Origin: Variovorax boronicumulans
GTDB taxonomy: Bacteria > Pseudomonadota > Gammaproteobacteria > Burkholderiales > Burkholderiaceae_C
Assembly (NCBI RefSeq): GCF_019352895.1
Contig: NZ_JAAAFX010000009.1
Location: 62,001 to 126,000, forward strand
DNA length: 64,000 nucleotides
Reading direction: 5' to 3'
The notes beneath the pieces were generated by a model that saw only the letters and a list, made by a program, of their open reading frames with translations, was not told where the DNA came from and did no database searches. The translations under genes were made by a program, and so were the position numbers. Below are positions 32,974 to 40,763 of this stretch, in pieces; within the stretch, counting starts at the first letter, position 1, and every line of letters begins with the position of its first letter.

Positions 32974-33962
32974 ACGACCCCAAGGCGCGCGACTTCGCCG
33001 GCAACAGCGACCTGGTGCTGATCGTCGACGACGTGCCCGACAACCTCGCGGTGCTGCACGACGCGCTCGACGAATCGGGCTACACCGTGCTGGTCGCGAC
33101 CAGCGGCGAGCAGGCGCTGCAGCGCGCGGCGCAGGCCCGCCCCGACATCGTGCTGCTCGACGCGATGATGCCGGGCATGGACGGCTTCGAGGTCGCGCGC
33201 CGGCTCAAGGCCGATGCGGCCACGGCCCACATCCCGATCGTCTTCATGACCGGGCTCACCGAGACCGAGCACCTGGTGGCCGCGCTCGAGGCCGGTGGCG
33301 TCGACTACGTGACCAAGCCGATCAAGCCCAAGGAAGTGCTGGCGCGCATGAACGTGCACCTGCAGGGCGCGCGCCGCGCGCGGCAGGAGGCGCAGCAGGC
33401 CGGGCAGGCGCGCAACGCGCTCGACGCCTTCGGCTACGCCAGCATAACGGTGCGGCTGCCCGAGGGGCGTGTGATCTGGCAGACCGCGCTGGCGCGCGAC
33501 CTGCTGCTGCGCTACTGCGGCACCAGCGCGCCGCAGGCGCCGCCGACCGTGCTCGCGTGGCTGGCGCGCCACCTGCCCGATGCGCAGCAGCGGCAGATCG
33601 AGCCGCCCGCGCTGTCGATCGTGCTCGGGCCGTCCACCTTGAACCTGCGCCTGCACCAGCAGACCGGCCACGACGACGACGGCGACGACTGGCTGATCAT
33701 CATGCGCGAGCTCTCCGACACCTCGGTGATCGAGGCCATGAGCCTGAGCCTCAAGCTCACGGCGCGAGAGGCCGAGGTGCTGTACTGGGTGGTCAAGGGC
33801 AAGACCAACCGCGACATCGGCGAGATCGTGGGCAGCAGCCCCGCCACGGTGAAGAAGCACCTGGAGCGGGTCTATGTGAAGCTGGGCGTGGAGACCCGCA
33901 CGGCGGCCGCGGGCGTGGCGATCAAGCGGCTGCGCGAGTTGCAGCCGCAGTTCGAGATCTGA
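32970..33962 (+). CDS. LuxR-type DNA-binding response regulator
   Basis: A 330-residue response regulator translationally coupled to the transporter-kinase gene (ATGA overlap at 32970-32973), hence its likely phospho-partner. The receiver has the acidic pair in LIVDDVPD, the phospho-acceptor Asp in IVLLDAMMPGMDGF and Lys in VTKPIKP. The middle 130 residues are an uncharacterised PAS-like segment. The C-terminal LuxR helix-turn-helix is LTAREAEVLYWVVKGKTNRD and VGSSPATVKKHLERVYVKLG. Targets may include ureA or the permease gene itself; not shown by sequence. Confidence 0.92.
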   Translation: MNDPKARDFAGNSDLVLIVDDVPDNLAVLHDALDESGYTVLVATSGEQALQRAAQARPDIVLLDAMMPGMDGFEVARRLKADAATAHIPIVFMTGLTETEHLVAALEAGGVDYVTKPIKPKEVLARMNVHLQGARRARQEAQQAGQARNALDAFGYASITVRLPEGRVIWQTALARDLLLRYCGTSAPQAPPTVLAWLARHLPDAQQRQIEPPALSIVLGPSTLNLRLHQQTGHDDDGDDWLIIMRELSDTSVIEAMSLSLKLTAREAEVLYWVVKGKTNRDIGEIVGSSPATVKKHLERVYVKLGVETRTAAAGVAIKRLRELQPQFEI

Positions 33963-33966
33963 AGCC

Positions 33967-34650
33967 GTGCGCGCGCTGCGCTGGGCCCCGGTGCTGGGCC
34001 TGTTCGCCTCCGGAGGTGCCTGGGCCGGCGGTCATTTCGACGTGGACGATGCCGGCACGCTGGCGCCCGGCCGGTGCCAGTACGAGGCCTGGCTGAGCCG
34101 CAGCCCGGGCGATGCCTCAGCCGCCGACAACAACCTGCATCTGGGGCCGGCCTGCCGGGTCGGCCCGGTGGAGCTGGGCTTCAACATCGACCGCTTCGCG
34201 CTGCGTGGCGAGCGTGCCGCGTTGCTGCTCGGGCCGCAGCTCAAGTGGACCTTCCTGGGCGACGACCCGCAGGCGCGCTGGAGCGCGGCGCTGTCGGTGA
34301 CGCTCGGTGTCGATGCGGTGCATGGCGGCCGGGCCGGCGGGCAGTTCGTGGTGCCCGTGACCTGGGCGCTCAGCCAGCGCCTGCAGGTCCATGCCAACCT
34401 GGGCGCGGACTGGAGCACCGGCGACAGCGAGCGCTCGGTGCGCAAGGGCCTGGCGCTGGAATGGGCGCTGGGCGATGCGCTGTCGCTGATCGCGGAGCGC
34501 AACCGGGCCAGCGGCCTCTGGGCCTCCCGCCTGGGGGCACGCATCAACCTCACGCCGACCACCAGTGTCGACCTGGGCTTCATGCGCCTGGGCCCGGAGC
34601 GGCTGCGCACGCTCACGCTGGGGCTGAACCGGGAGTTCAGCCGCCACTGA
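33967..34650 (+). CDS. Putative outer-membrane beta-barrel or exported protein
   Basis: A 227-residue exported protein starting at GTG 33967, four nt after the response regulator stop, so almost certainly co-transcribed. A signal peptide (LGLFASGGAWAG) is followed by alternating amphipathic strands ending in LNREFSRH, as in small outer-membrane barrels. I do not recognise a named family. Its place behind a transporter-kinase and regulator suggests a role in uptake or sensing at the outer membrane, which is inference. Confidence 0.7.
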   Translation: MRALRWAPVLGLFASGGAWAGGHFDVDDAGTLAPGRCQYEAWLSRSPGDASAADNNLHLGPACRVGPVELGFNIDRFALRGERAALLLGPQLKWTFLGDDPQARWSAALSVTLGVDAVHGGRAGGQFVVPVTWALSQRLQVHANLGADWSTGDSERSVRKGLALEWALGDALSLIAERNRASGLWASRLGARINLTPTTSVDLGFMRLGPERLRTLTLGLNREFSRH

Positions 34651-34652
34651 CC

Positions 34653-34671
34653 GACGCGCGGGGTGCGCGTC
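34653..34671. terminator. Hairpin between convergent genes
   Basis: GACGCGC-GGGGT-GCGCGTC is a perfect 7-bp stem immediately after the stop at 34650 and before the convergent dps stop at 34684. There is no T-tract, so it may act as an mRNA 3' end rather than a classical terminator. Confidence 0.35.
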
Positions 34672-34683
34672 GAACAGGAAGGA

Positions 34684-35286
34684 TCAGGACGCGACGGGCG
34701 AAGCGGCCACCAGGTGCTCGGTCAGGAACCAGACCTGCAGCTCGTTGGTGCGCAGCACGTTGCTCACGAACACGTCGTTGCTGCCGTCGTCGCCAGCCTC
34801 GTCGACCTTCTTGGCCGCCTTGCGGGCCTCGACGATGATCAGCTCGTGCGCTTCGGCCAGCCGGCGGATCTGCACGGCGGCAGGCTCGCGGCCGCGCGGC
34901 GGGCGGGCGATCTTGGTGGTCTCGGCGATGTCGGGTGCCATGGCCAGCGCGATGCCGCCCAGCAGCTGGATGCGTTCGGCCAGGATGTCGACCAGCAGCA
35001 CCTGCGCTTCGAAATGCTGGTCGTACATCAGGTGCAGCTGGTTGAAGGTCGGGCCCACCACCTGCCAGTGGTGCTTCTTGTACATGTCGCGCAGCGTGAT
35101 CGTGTCCGCCAGGCACTGGTTGAGCAGCGCCACGCTCTCCTTGCAGACCTTTTCCGAAAGGCCGTTGGGCAGCTTGACGATCTCGCCGAACTTCTGCGTC
35201 TCGTGGCTCTGCTGGTCGAGGTCGGGCTGCACCGCCTTCTGCTTGGCGGTCATGGGGGCGGTCTTGTCGTTGTCTTGGGTGGCCAT
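34684..35286 (-). CDS. dps: Dps-family DNA-binding ferritin-like protein
   Basis: A 200-residue Dps/miniferritin that oxidises and stores iron and protects DNA. The inter-subunit ferroxidase site is visible: KKHHWQVVGPTFNQLHLMYD with the following DQHFEAQ. The helical body spans about residues 40-190. The N-terminal 35 residues are polar and lysine/glutamine-rich, a usual DNA-binding tail. Single-gene transcription is likely. Confidence 0.93.
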   Translation of the reverse strand: MATQDNDKTAPMTAKQKAVQPDLDQQSHETQKFGEIVKLPNGLSEKVCKESVALLNQCLADTITLRDMYKKHHWQVVGPTFNQLHLMYDQHFEAQVLLVDILAERIQLLGGIALAMAPDIAETTKIARPPRGREPAAVQIRRLAEAHELIIVEARKAAKKVDEAGDDGSNDVFVSNVLRTNELQVWFLTEHLVAASPVAS

Positions 35287-35343
35287 CACTGAACTCCGTG
35301 ATTGAAAGAAAGGGGAGGGAGGGGAAAGCCTCTTTCTATCGAT

Positions 35344-35384
35344 CACGGAAGTCCGGCCGCGTAGGCCGGCGTGCCATTTCCGTG
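35344..35384. terminator. Nested hairpin downstream of a Bug gene
   Basis: Outer arms CACGGAA (35344-35350) and TTCCGTG (35378-35384) enclose CCGGCC-GCGTA-GGCCGG (35353-35369). It lies 36 nt past the stop of the Bug gene at 35421 and upstream of dps, so it may end transcription of the minus-strand cluster. No T-run is present. Confidence 0.4.
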
Positions 35385-35420
35385 CAGAAGATCGGCTGGC
35401 ATCCTGCCGGCCCCGGGCGC

Positions 35421-36416
35421 TCACTCGATCTTCACGCCCGCGTCGTTGACCACCTTGGTCCACTTGGGGATTTCCTTCTGCAGCAGCTGGCCGAAGGCCT
35501 CCGGGGTGCTGGCCACCACCTCCACGCCCTGGTCGCGGAACTGCTTGACCACCTCGGGGTCCTTGAGGATCGCGACGATGTCCTTGTTGGCCCGGTCGAC
35601 CATGGCCTTGGGCACGCCGGCCGGCATCTGCATGCCGAACCAGACGATCACCTCGTAGCCCGGCACGCCGGCGGCCTGCACCGTGGGCGTGTCGGGCAGC
35701 AGCGCGGCGCGCTCGGTGCCGGTCACGGCGATCGGCTTCAGCTTGCCGGCCTTGATCTGCTGCATCAGGTTGGGCACGTTGTCGAACAGCACGTCGATCT
35801 CGCCGCCGAGCATGGCCATCACCGCGGGCGCGCTGCCCTTGTAGGGCACGTGGGTCATCTTGGTGCCCGTCATGCTCATGAACAGCTCCATCGACAGGTG
35901 GTTCGACGAGCCCGAACCGGTCGAGCCGTAGTTGAGCTTGCCCGGGTTCTTCTTCGCGAAGTCGATCAGTTCCTTGAGGTTGCTCACGCCCGGCAGGTCG
36001 GGGCGGATCACCAGCGCGTTCTGCGTGTAGCCGGCCCACACCAGCGGCTGGAAGTCGGCCGTCGCGTTGTAGGGCAGCTTGGCGCCGTAGAGCGCGGGCA
36101 GCGCCGAGAAGGGCAGCGGCGTGATCAGCATGGTGTAGCCGTCGGCCGGTGCCTTGGCCGCCAGGTTGTTGCCCAGCACCGTGTTGCCACCCGGCCGGTT
36201 GTCCACCACCACCGACTGCTTCCACACCTTCGACAGGCGGTCGCCGACGGTGCGCGCCAGCGTGTCGTTGAAGCCGCCGGGCGTGTAGGGCACGATGATG
36301 CGCGCGGGCTTGCTCGGGTAGTCGTCGGCGCTCGCGGTGCCGACGAGCATGAGGCCCGTGAGGCCCAGGCACAGCGGCGCCAGCAGGCGCAGCAGGGTTC
36401 GTTTCGTGAAGGTCAT
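35421..36416 (-). CDS. Bug/TctC-family periplasmic substrate-binding protein
   Basis: A 331-residue binding protein with a signal peptide (LMLVGTASADD). Signatures are ARIIVPYTPGGFNDTLAR and RPGGNTVLGNNLAA; in place of the common GGxTDxxAR it has GGFNDTLAR, which may affect ligand choice. It is the last gene of a minus-strand cluster with an enolase-superfamily enzyme and a hydroxyacid dehydrogenase, so its ligand is probably the sugar or hydroxy acid that those enzymes process. The TctAB permease at 43.3-45.3 kb could supply the membrane part. Confidence 0.92.
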   Translation of the reverse strand: MTFTKRTLLRLLAPLCLGLTGLMLVGTASADDYPSKPARIIVPYTPGGFNDTLARTVGDRLSKVWKQSVVVDNRPGGNTVLGNNLAAKAPADGYTMLITPLPFSALPALYGAKLPYNATADFQPLVWAGYTQNALVIRPDLPGVSNLKELIDFAKKNPGKLNYGSTGSGSSNHLSMELFMSMTGTKMTHVPYKGSAPAVMAMLGGEIDVLFDNVPNLMQQIKAGKLKPIAVTGTERAALLPDTPTVQAAGVPGYEVIVWFGMQMPAGVPKAMVDRANKDIVAILKDPEVVKQFRDQGVEVVASTPEAFGQLLQKEIPKWTKVVNDAGVKIE

Positions 36417-36452
36417 GGCGTGTCTCCGTTTTTTTCGTTTGGGTGGGCAGTC

Positions 36453-37601
36453 TCAGAACTTCACGACATAGCCGGGTCCGTCGACCATCGGGTACTTGTC
36501 GAAGATGCTTTCGTCGACCTCGATGCCCAGGCCATGGCCCTGGGGTGGTTCGACGCAGCCGTCGGCACCGATCGCGAAGGTGCTGCCGAACATGTCGCGG
36601 AAGGGGTTGAACTTCGACACGCAGGCCTCGAAGTAGCCCGCGTTCTCGGTGGCCGCGAGGAAGTGCAGCGTGGCCGCGTGGTTGAGGCCGGTGGCCGAGC
36701 TGTGGGCATGCACCGGGATGCGGAAGGCCGAGGCCATGGCCGCGATGCGCACGCCCTCGGTGATGCCGCCGCTCTTCGACAGGTCGGGCTGCCAGACCTG
36801 CACCGCGCCCGCGTCCAGCATCTGGCCGAACTCGAAACGGGTGAAGTGGTTCTCGCCGGCCGCGATCGGCACCAGCGGCGTGATCTTCGCGGCCTCGCGG
36901 TAGGAGGCGAAGTCGTTGCAGGCGAAGGGCTCCTCCAGCCAGCCGGCCTGGATGTCGGCCAGCGCCGGCAGCACGCGGCGCACGTCGGCGATGGTGTAGG
37001 CGGTGTTGGCGTCGGTCAGGATGTCGATCTCCTCGCCCAGCACCTCGCGCACCTTGCGCACGCGGGCGATGTCGTTCTTCACCGTGTCGCCGATGCGCAG
37101 CTTGACGGCCTTGTAGCCCTGCTCGACATACGACTGCGCTTCTTCGGCCATGGCTTCGGCCGGCTGGTAGCCCAGCGCGATGCCGCCCGCGTAGGCCGGG
37201 ATGCGGCGGTGCGAGCCGCCCAGCAGTTCATACAAGGGCATCTTGGCCGCCTTGCCGCGGATGTCCCACAGCGCCATGTCGATGCCCGACAGCGCCAGGC
37301 AGGTGCCCGCACCCAGGCCGTGGCTCGACAGCTGCATGCGGTGCACGCGCTGCCAGGCGCCCACCACGTCGGTCGCGTTCATGCCGACCAGGAGCGGCTG
37401 CAGCGTGTTGTGCACCAGCGCCACGATCGCGCCGGGGCTGCGGCCCGGGTGCGCCTCGCCGTAGCCGGTGATGCCTTCGGAGGTCTCGACGCGGATGATG
37501 ATGCAGTCGCGCTTGAGCGTGCTGCCGATGCCCATGGTCACGGTCTTGCCTTCGGGCAGGCGGTAGGACAGCGGCACGGCGGTGATGCGGGTGATCTTCA
37601 A
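36453..37601 (-). CDS. Mandelate racemase/muconate lactonizing enzyme (enolase superfamily)
   Basis: A 382-residue acid-sugar dehydratase or racemase-type enzyme. After the alpha+beta cap, the barrel shows K167-L-R169 (KAVKLRIG) where most relatives have K-x-K, metal ligands D197 (LTDANTAYT), E223 (WLEEPF) and E250 (GENHF), and H298/H300 in PVHAHSS as candidate acid-base residues. Neighbours (Bug protein downstream, D-2-hydroxyacid dehydrogenase upstream) fit a catabolic dehydratase of an aldonic or aldaric acid. The exact substrate cannot be read from these motifs. Confidence 0.9.
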   Translation of the reverse strand: MKITRITAVPLSYRLPEGKTVTMGIGSTLKRDCIIIRVETSEGITGYGEAHPGRSPGAIVALVHNTLQPLLVGMNATDVVGAWQRVHRMQLSSHGLGAGTCLALSGIDMALWDIRGKAAKMPLYELLGGSHRRIPAYAGGIALGYQPAEAMAEEAQSYVEQGYKAVKLRIGDTVKNDIARVRKVREVLGEEIDILTDANTAYTIADVRRVLPALADIQAGWLEEPFACNDFASYREAAKITPLVPIAAGENHFTRFEFGQMLDAGAVQVWQPDLSKSGGITEGVRIAAMASAFRIPVHAHSSATGLNHAATLHFLAATENAGYFEACVSKFNPFRDMFGSTFAIGADGCVEPPQGHGLGIEVDESIFDKYPMVDGPGYVVKF

Positions 37602-37644
37602 GGGGTGTCTCCTGGTGGGCGTGGAAGGGTGGGGAACGATGCGG

Positions 37645-38640
37645 TCAGGCGCTCGCCGCGTGCGGCCGGGCGAAGACCTCGGGATTGACGATATGAGGGG
37701 GCTGCTCGCCGCGCAGCAGCACGGCGGCCAGCGTGTCGACGGCCAGCAGGCCCATGGCGCGCTCGGCCTCCTGCGTGAGGCCCGCGAGGTGCGGCGTGAG
37801 CAGCACGCCCGGGTGGCGGCGCAGCGCGCTGTCGGCGGGCAGCGGCTGGGTCTCGAACACGTCGAGCACCGCGCCCGCGAGCCGGCCTTCGGTCAGTGCC
37901 GCGGCCAGGTCGTCCTCGCGCAGCACCGGTCCGCGTCCCACGTTGACCAGCACCGCGCCGGGCCGGGCGTGCGCGAGCACGGCTGCGTTGACCAGGCCGC
38001 GCGTCTGCGGCGTGAGCGGGCAGGCGATCACCACCACGTCGCTGGCCGCGAACAGGGCCTCGATCGACAGCGTGGCGATGCCGGCCGGCACCTTCGACGG
38101 CGTGCCGGTGCAGACCGCGAGCGCCATGCCGAAGCCCTGCGTGGCGATGGCGCCGATGCGCTGGCCGATCGCGCCGTAGCCGACCAGGCCCAGCGTGCGG
38201 CCCCGCAGTTCATGGGTCCGCGCGCCGGCTTGCGTGCGGGCCGCCCAGTCGCCGGCGCGCACGCTGGCGTCGAAGGCGGCGAGCTGCCGGCTGTGCCCCA
38301 GCAGCGCCGCGAACACGTACTCGGCCACCGCGTTGGCATTGACGGCCGGCGTGTTGCCCACCGGAATGCCGTTCGCCGTGGCGCGCTCGACCGGGATGAA
38401 GTCCAGTCCCACGCCCTGGCGCATCACGCAGCGCAGCGCGTTCGGGCCGTCGAAGAGATCGGCGGGCAGCAGGCGGCGCACCACCAGGCCCTGCGCCTGT
38501 GGCACCGCTTCGCGCAACGCCGTGTCGCTCTGCGCGCGCGAGAGGCCCTCGGGCAGTTGCGCGACCTCGGCCCAGGTGGCCAGACGGGCATGCGCATCGG
38601 GATGCAGCGGATCGGTCAGCAGAACACGGGGGAGGGTCAT
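37645..38640 (-). CDS. D-isomer-specific 2-hydroxyacid dehydrogenase
   Basis: A 331-residue NAD(P)-dependent dehydrogenase. The Rossmann motif GLVGYGAIGQRIG is near residue 150; the catalytic trio is Arg in NVGRGPV, Glu in VFETQPLP and His in TPHLAGLT. It opens the minus-strand cluster (enolase-superfamily enzyme 43 nt downstream). A second, divergent member of the same family is at 39762, so two different hydroxy/keto acid interconversions are likely in this pathway. Confidence 0.92.
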   Translation of the reverse strand: MTLPRVLLTDPLHPDAHARLATWAEVAQLPEGLSRAQSDTALREAVPQAQGLVVRRLLPADLFDGPNALRCVMRQGVGLDFIPVERATANGIPVGNTPAVNANAVAEYVFAALLGHSRQLAAFDASVRAGDWAARTQAGARTHELRGRTLGLVGYGAIGQRIGAIATQGFGMALAVCTGTPSKVPAGIATLSIEALFAASDVVVIACPLTPQTRGLVNAAVLAHARPGAVLVNVGRGPVLREDDLAAALTEGRLAGAVLDVFETQPLPADSALRRHPGVLLTPHLAGLTQEAERAMGLLAVDTLAAVLLRGEQPPHIVNPEVFARPHAASA

Positions 38641-38738
38641 GGCGCGGCGATCGTTGACGGTCGAACCTCGACGCGAGCGCCCGCCACGGCCACATCGTGC
38701 CGTTGCCTGTCTCAGTCGTTCAAGGTACGTTGCCGTTG

Positions 38739-38768
38739 AAGTTGTGTGATGAATCTATCACACAACTT
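38739..38768. promoter_or_regulatory. 12-bp perfect inverted repeat
   Basis: AAGTTGTGTGAT and ATCACACAACTT flank a 6-nt centre. It lies between the GntR stop (38799) and the dehydrogenase start (38640), about 100 nt upstream of the latter. It could be the operator for the cluster or the 3' hairpin of the GntR mRNA; there is no T-tract. The core resembles but does not match CRP spacing. Confidence 0.5.
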
Positions 38769-38798
38769 TGCGCCGGATGACCGGGTTTCTGCGGAGGC

Positions 38799-39617
38799 TT
38801 AGCGTGGGGCCGAACTGGCGCGTGGGGCCTCGCCCAGCTTCACGCGCGCCACGCGCTGCGCGGCGGCACGGCTGTCGCCGGTCCAGAAATCCTTGCCCGC
38901 CTGCTCGATGCGCTCGCCGGTGTTGCGCATGTGCAGGAAGGCCGCGGTGCGCGCCGCCGCCGGGTCGCGCGCCTTGATCGCAGCGCAGATCGCCTCGTGC
39001 TCGGCCAGCACCTGGGCCGCGAGCTCGGGGCGCCGCGCTTCGTTGGTGCGGGTCAGGCGGATCGCGTCGTGGAGCGCGCGCGTGAGCATGCCCAGCAGCT
39101 CGGTGTAGTGCGGGTTGTGCGCCGCGTGCGAGATCGCGATGTGGAAGGCCAGGTCTTCGGCCACGCCGTCGCCGCCGTCCTTGACCGCGCGGGCGATGGC
39201 GCGCAGCGCCTGCTGGATCAGCGTCATCTCGGCGCCGCTGCGGCGCTCGGCGGCCAGCGCCGCCATCTCGGCCTCGATGCCCCGGCGCAGCTCGAGGATG
39301 CGCAGCACGCCTTCGGCCGGATTCTGGTGCGGCTGGCCGAGGCGGAAGGCGTCCGACACCTTGGGGTCGCGCACCACGGTGCCGCTGCCCTGCCGCGTCT
39401 CGACCAGGCCTTCGGACTTGAGGCGCGAGATCGCCTCGCGCACCACGGTGCGGCTCACGCCGTACTGCTCGGTCATCGACTGCTCGGTCGGCAGGCGGGT
39501 GTTCACGGGGTACACGCGCGAGCGGATATCGGCGGCGATGAGGCCTGTCACGCGATCGGCCAGTGTGCCTTCCGCAGGTTGGCGCGCGCTTGGATCGTCG
39601 GTGGAGGAGAAGGCCAT
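38799..39617 (-). CDS. GntR-family (FCD/FadR-type) transcriptional regulator
   Basis: A 272-residue regulator. The winged helix covers about residues 22-90 (RLPTEQSMTEQYGVSRTVVREA) and the FCD domain about 100-235 with the metal-ligand pattern HIAISHAAHNPHY. The ATG at 39617 is chosen over longer frames that run antisense through the divergent gene. Located centrally between two catabolic operons, it is the probable regulator of both; sugar-acid-responsive FCD regulators (DgoR, UxuR, GntR types) are the closest analogues. Confidence 0.92.
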   Translation of the reverse strand: MAFSSTDDPSARQPAEGTLADRVTGLIAADIRSRVYPVNTRLPTEQSMTEQYGVSRTVVREAISRLKSEGLVETRQGSGTVVRDPKVSDAFRLGQPHQNPAEGVLRILELRRGIEAEMAALAAERRSGAEMTLIQQALRAIARAVKDGGDGVAEDLAFHIAISHAAHNPHYTELLGMLTRALHDAIRLTRTNEARRPELAAQVLAEHEAICAAIKARDPAAARTAAFLHMRNTGERIEQAGKDFWTGDSRAAAQRVARVKLGEAPRASSAPR

Positions 39618-39678
39618 GGGGTCGTCGTTGGAATGGGCGTTTCTGAAGCGTCGAAGAATACCACTGCGAACTCCTCGC

Positions 39679-39707
39679 TTGACAAAGTGATATGACGTAT
39701 TTGTAAT
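39679..39707 (+). promoter_or_regulatory. Sigma-70-type promoter
   Basis: TTGACA (39679-39684), 17 nt, then TGTAAT (39702-39707), reading toward the dehydrogenase gene at 39762. This is the clearest housekeeping promoter in the window. Confidence 0.65.
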
Positions 39708-39710
39708 ACG
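39696..39710. promoter_or_regulatory. Candidate GntR operator overlapping the -10 box
   Basis: Perfect inverted repeat CGTATT-TGT-AATACG placed over the -10 element of the promoter at 39679-39707. A regulator bound here would block polymerase; the divergent FCD-GntR protein is the obvious candidate. Confidence 0.5.
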
Positions 39711-39761
39711 ACTGGAGACAACAAGTTGCATCGCAACGATGCATGAAAACCCTGAGAGCCC

Positions 39762-40733
39762 ATGACCCCTGACGACCGTCCCCGTGCCTTTCTGTGCCGC
39801 CGCTTCACGCCCGCCGTCGAGACCGCACTGCACGCACGCTTCGTGCTGCAGGTGAACGAGGACGACGCCATCCTGCCCTCCGCCGAGATCGCGCGCCGCG
39901 CGCACGGCAGCGAAGTGCTGTTCGTCAGCGCCACCGAGGCGGTCGACGCGGCCGTGATCGCGCAGCTCGCGCCCACGCTGCGCACCATCGCGACCTTGTC
40001 TGTCGGCCATGACCACATCGACCTGGCCGCGGCGCGCAAGGCCGGCGTGCAGGTGCTGCACACGCCCGACGTGCTCAGCGACGCCTGCGCCGAGATCGCG
40101 CTGATGCTGCTGCTCAACGCCTGCCGCCGCGGCTTCGAGGCCGACCGCCTGGTGCGCAGCGGCGCCTGGGCCGGCTGGGCGCCCACGCAGCTGCTGGGCA
40201 TGGGCCTGGTCGGGCGCCGGCTGGGCATCTTCGGCATGGGCCGCATCGGCCGCGCGATCGCGGTGCGCGCGCGGGCCTTCGGCCTGCAGATCCACTATCA
40301 CAACCGCAGCCGGCTCGGCGCCGCGCAGGAAGAGGGCGCGACATACCACGCCACGCTCGACGGCCTGCTCGCGGCCAGCGACATCCTGATGGTCGCGGCG
40401 CCGGGTGCGCCGTCATTGCGCGGCACCTTCGATGCGCAACGGCTGGCGCTGCTGCCCGAAGGCGCGGTGGTGGTCAACATCTCGCGCGGCGACCTGATCG
40501 ACGACGCGGCGCTGATCGCCGCGCTGCGAAGCGGCCGGGTGCGCGGCGCCGGCCTCGACGTGTTCGCCAACGAGCCGAACGTGCATCCGGGCTACCGCAC
40601 GCTCGACAACGTGTTCCTCTCGCCGCACATCGGCAGCGCCACGCACGAGACGCGCGACGCCATGGGCTGGCTGCTGATCCGCGGCGTCGAAGCCCTGGCG
40701 CGCGGCGAGACGCCCGACAACCTGCTTTCCTGA
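39762..40733 (+). CDS. D-2-hydroxyacid dehydrogenase, glyoxylate-reductase-like
   Basis: A 323-residue NAD(P)-dependent dehydrogenase. The nucleotide motif is GIFGMGRIGRAIA, and the catalytic residues are Arg in NISRGDLIDD, Glu in VFANEPNVHPG and His in SPHIGSATHE, the pattern of glyoxylate/hydroxypyruvate reductases. First gene of a plus-strand operon followed by a semialdehyde dehydrogenase 30 nt downstream. Confidence 0.92.
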   Translation: MTPDDRPRAFLCRRFTPAVETALHARFVLQVNEDDAILPSAEIARRAHGSEVLFVSATEAVDAAVIAQLAPTLRTIATLSVGHDHIDLAAARKAGVQVLHTPDVLSDACAEIALMLLLNACRRGFEADRLVRSGAWAGWAPTQLLGMGLVGRRLGIFGMGRIGRAIAVRARAFGLQIHYHNRSRLGAAQEEGATYHATLDGLLAASDILMVAAPGAPSLRGTFDAQRLALLPEGAVVVNISRGDLIDDAALIAALRSGRVRGAGLDVFANEPNVHPGYRTLDNVFLSPHIGSATHETRDAMGWLLIRGVEALARGETPDNLLS

Positions 40734-40763
40734 ACCCCACCCTCACACGCTCACATCTTCACC

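Noticed and set aside
38741..38766. Resemblance of the repeat at 38739-38768 to a CRP site
   Set aside because: The TGTGA and TCACA arms are 8 nt apart, not the 6 nt of CRP sites.
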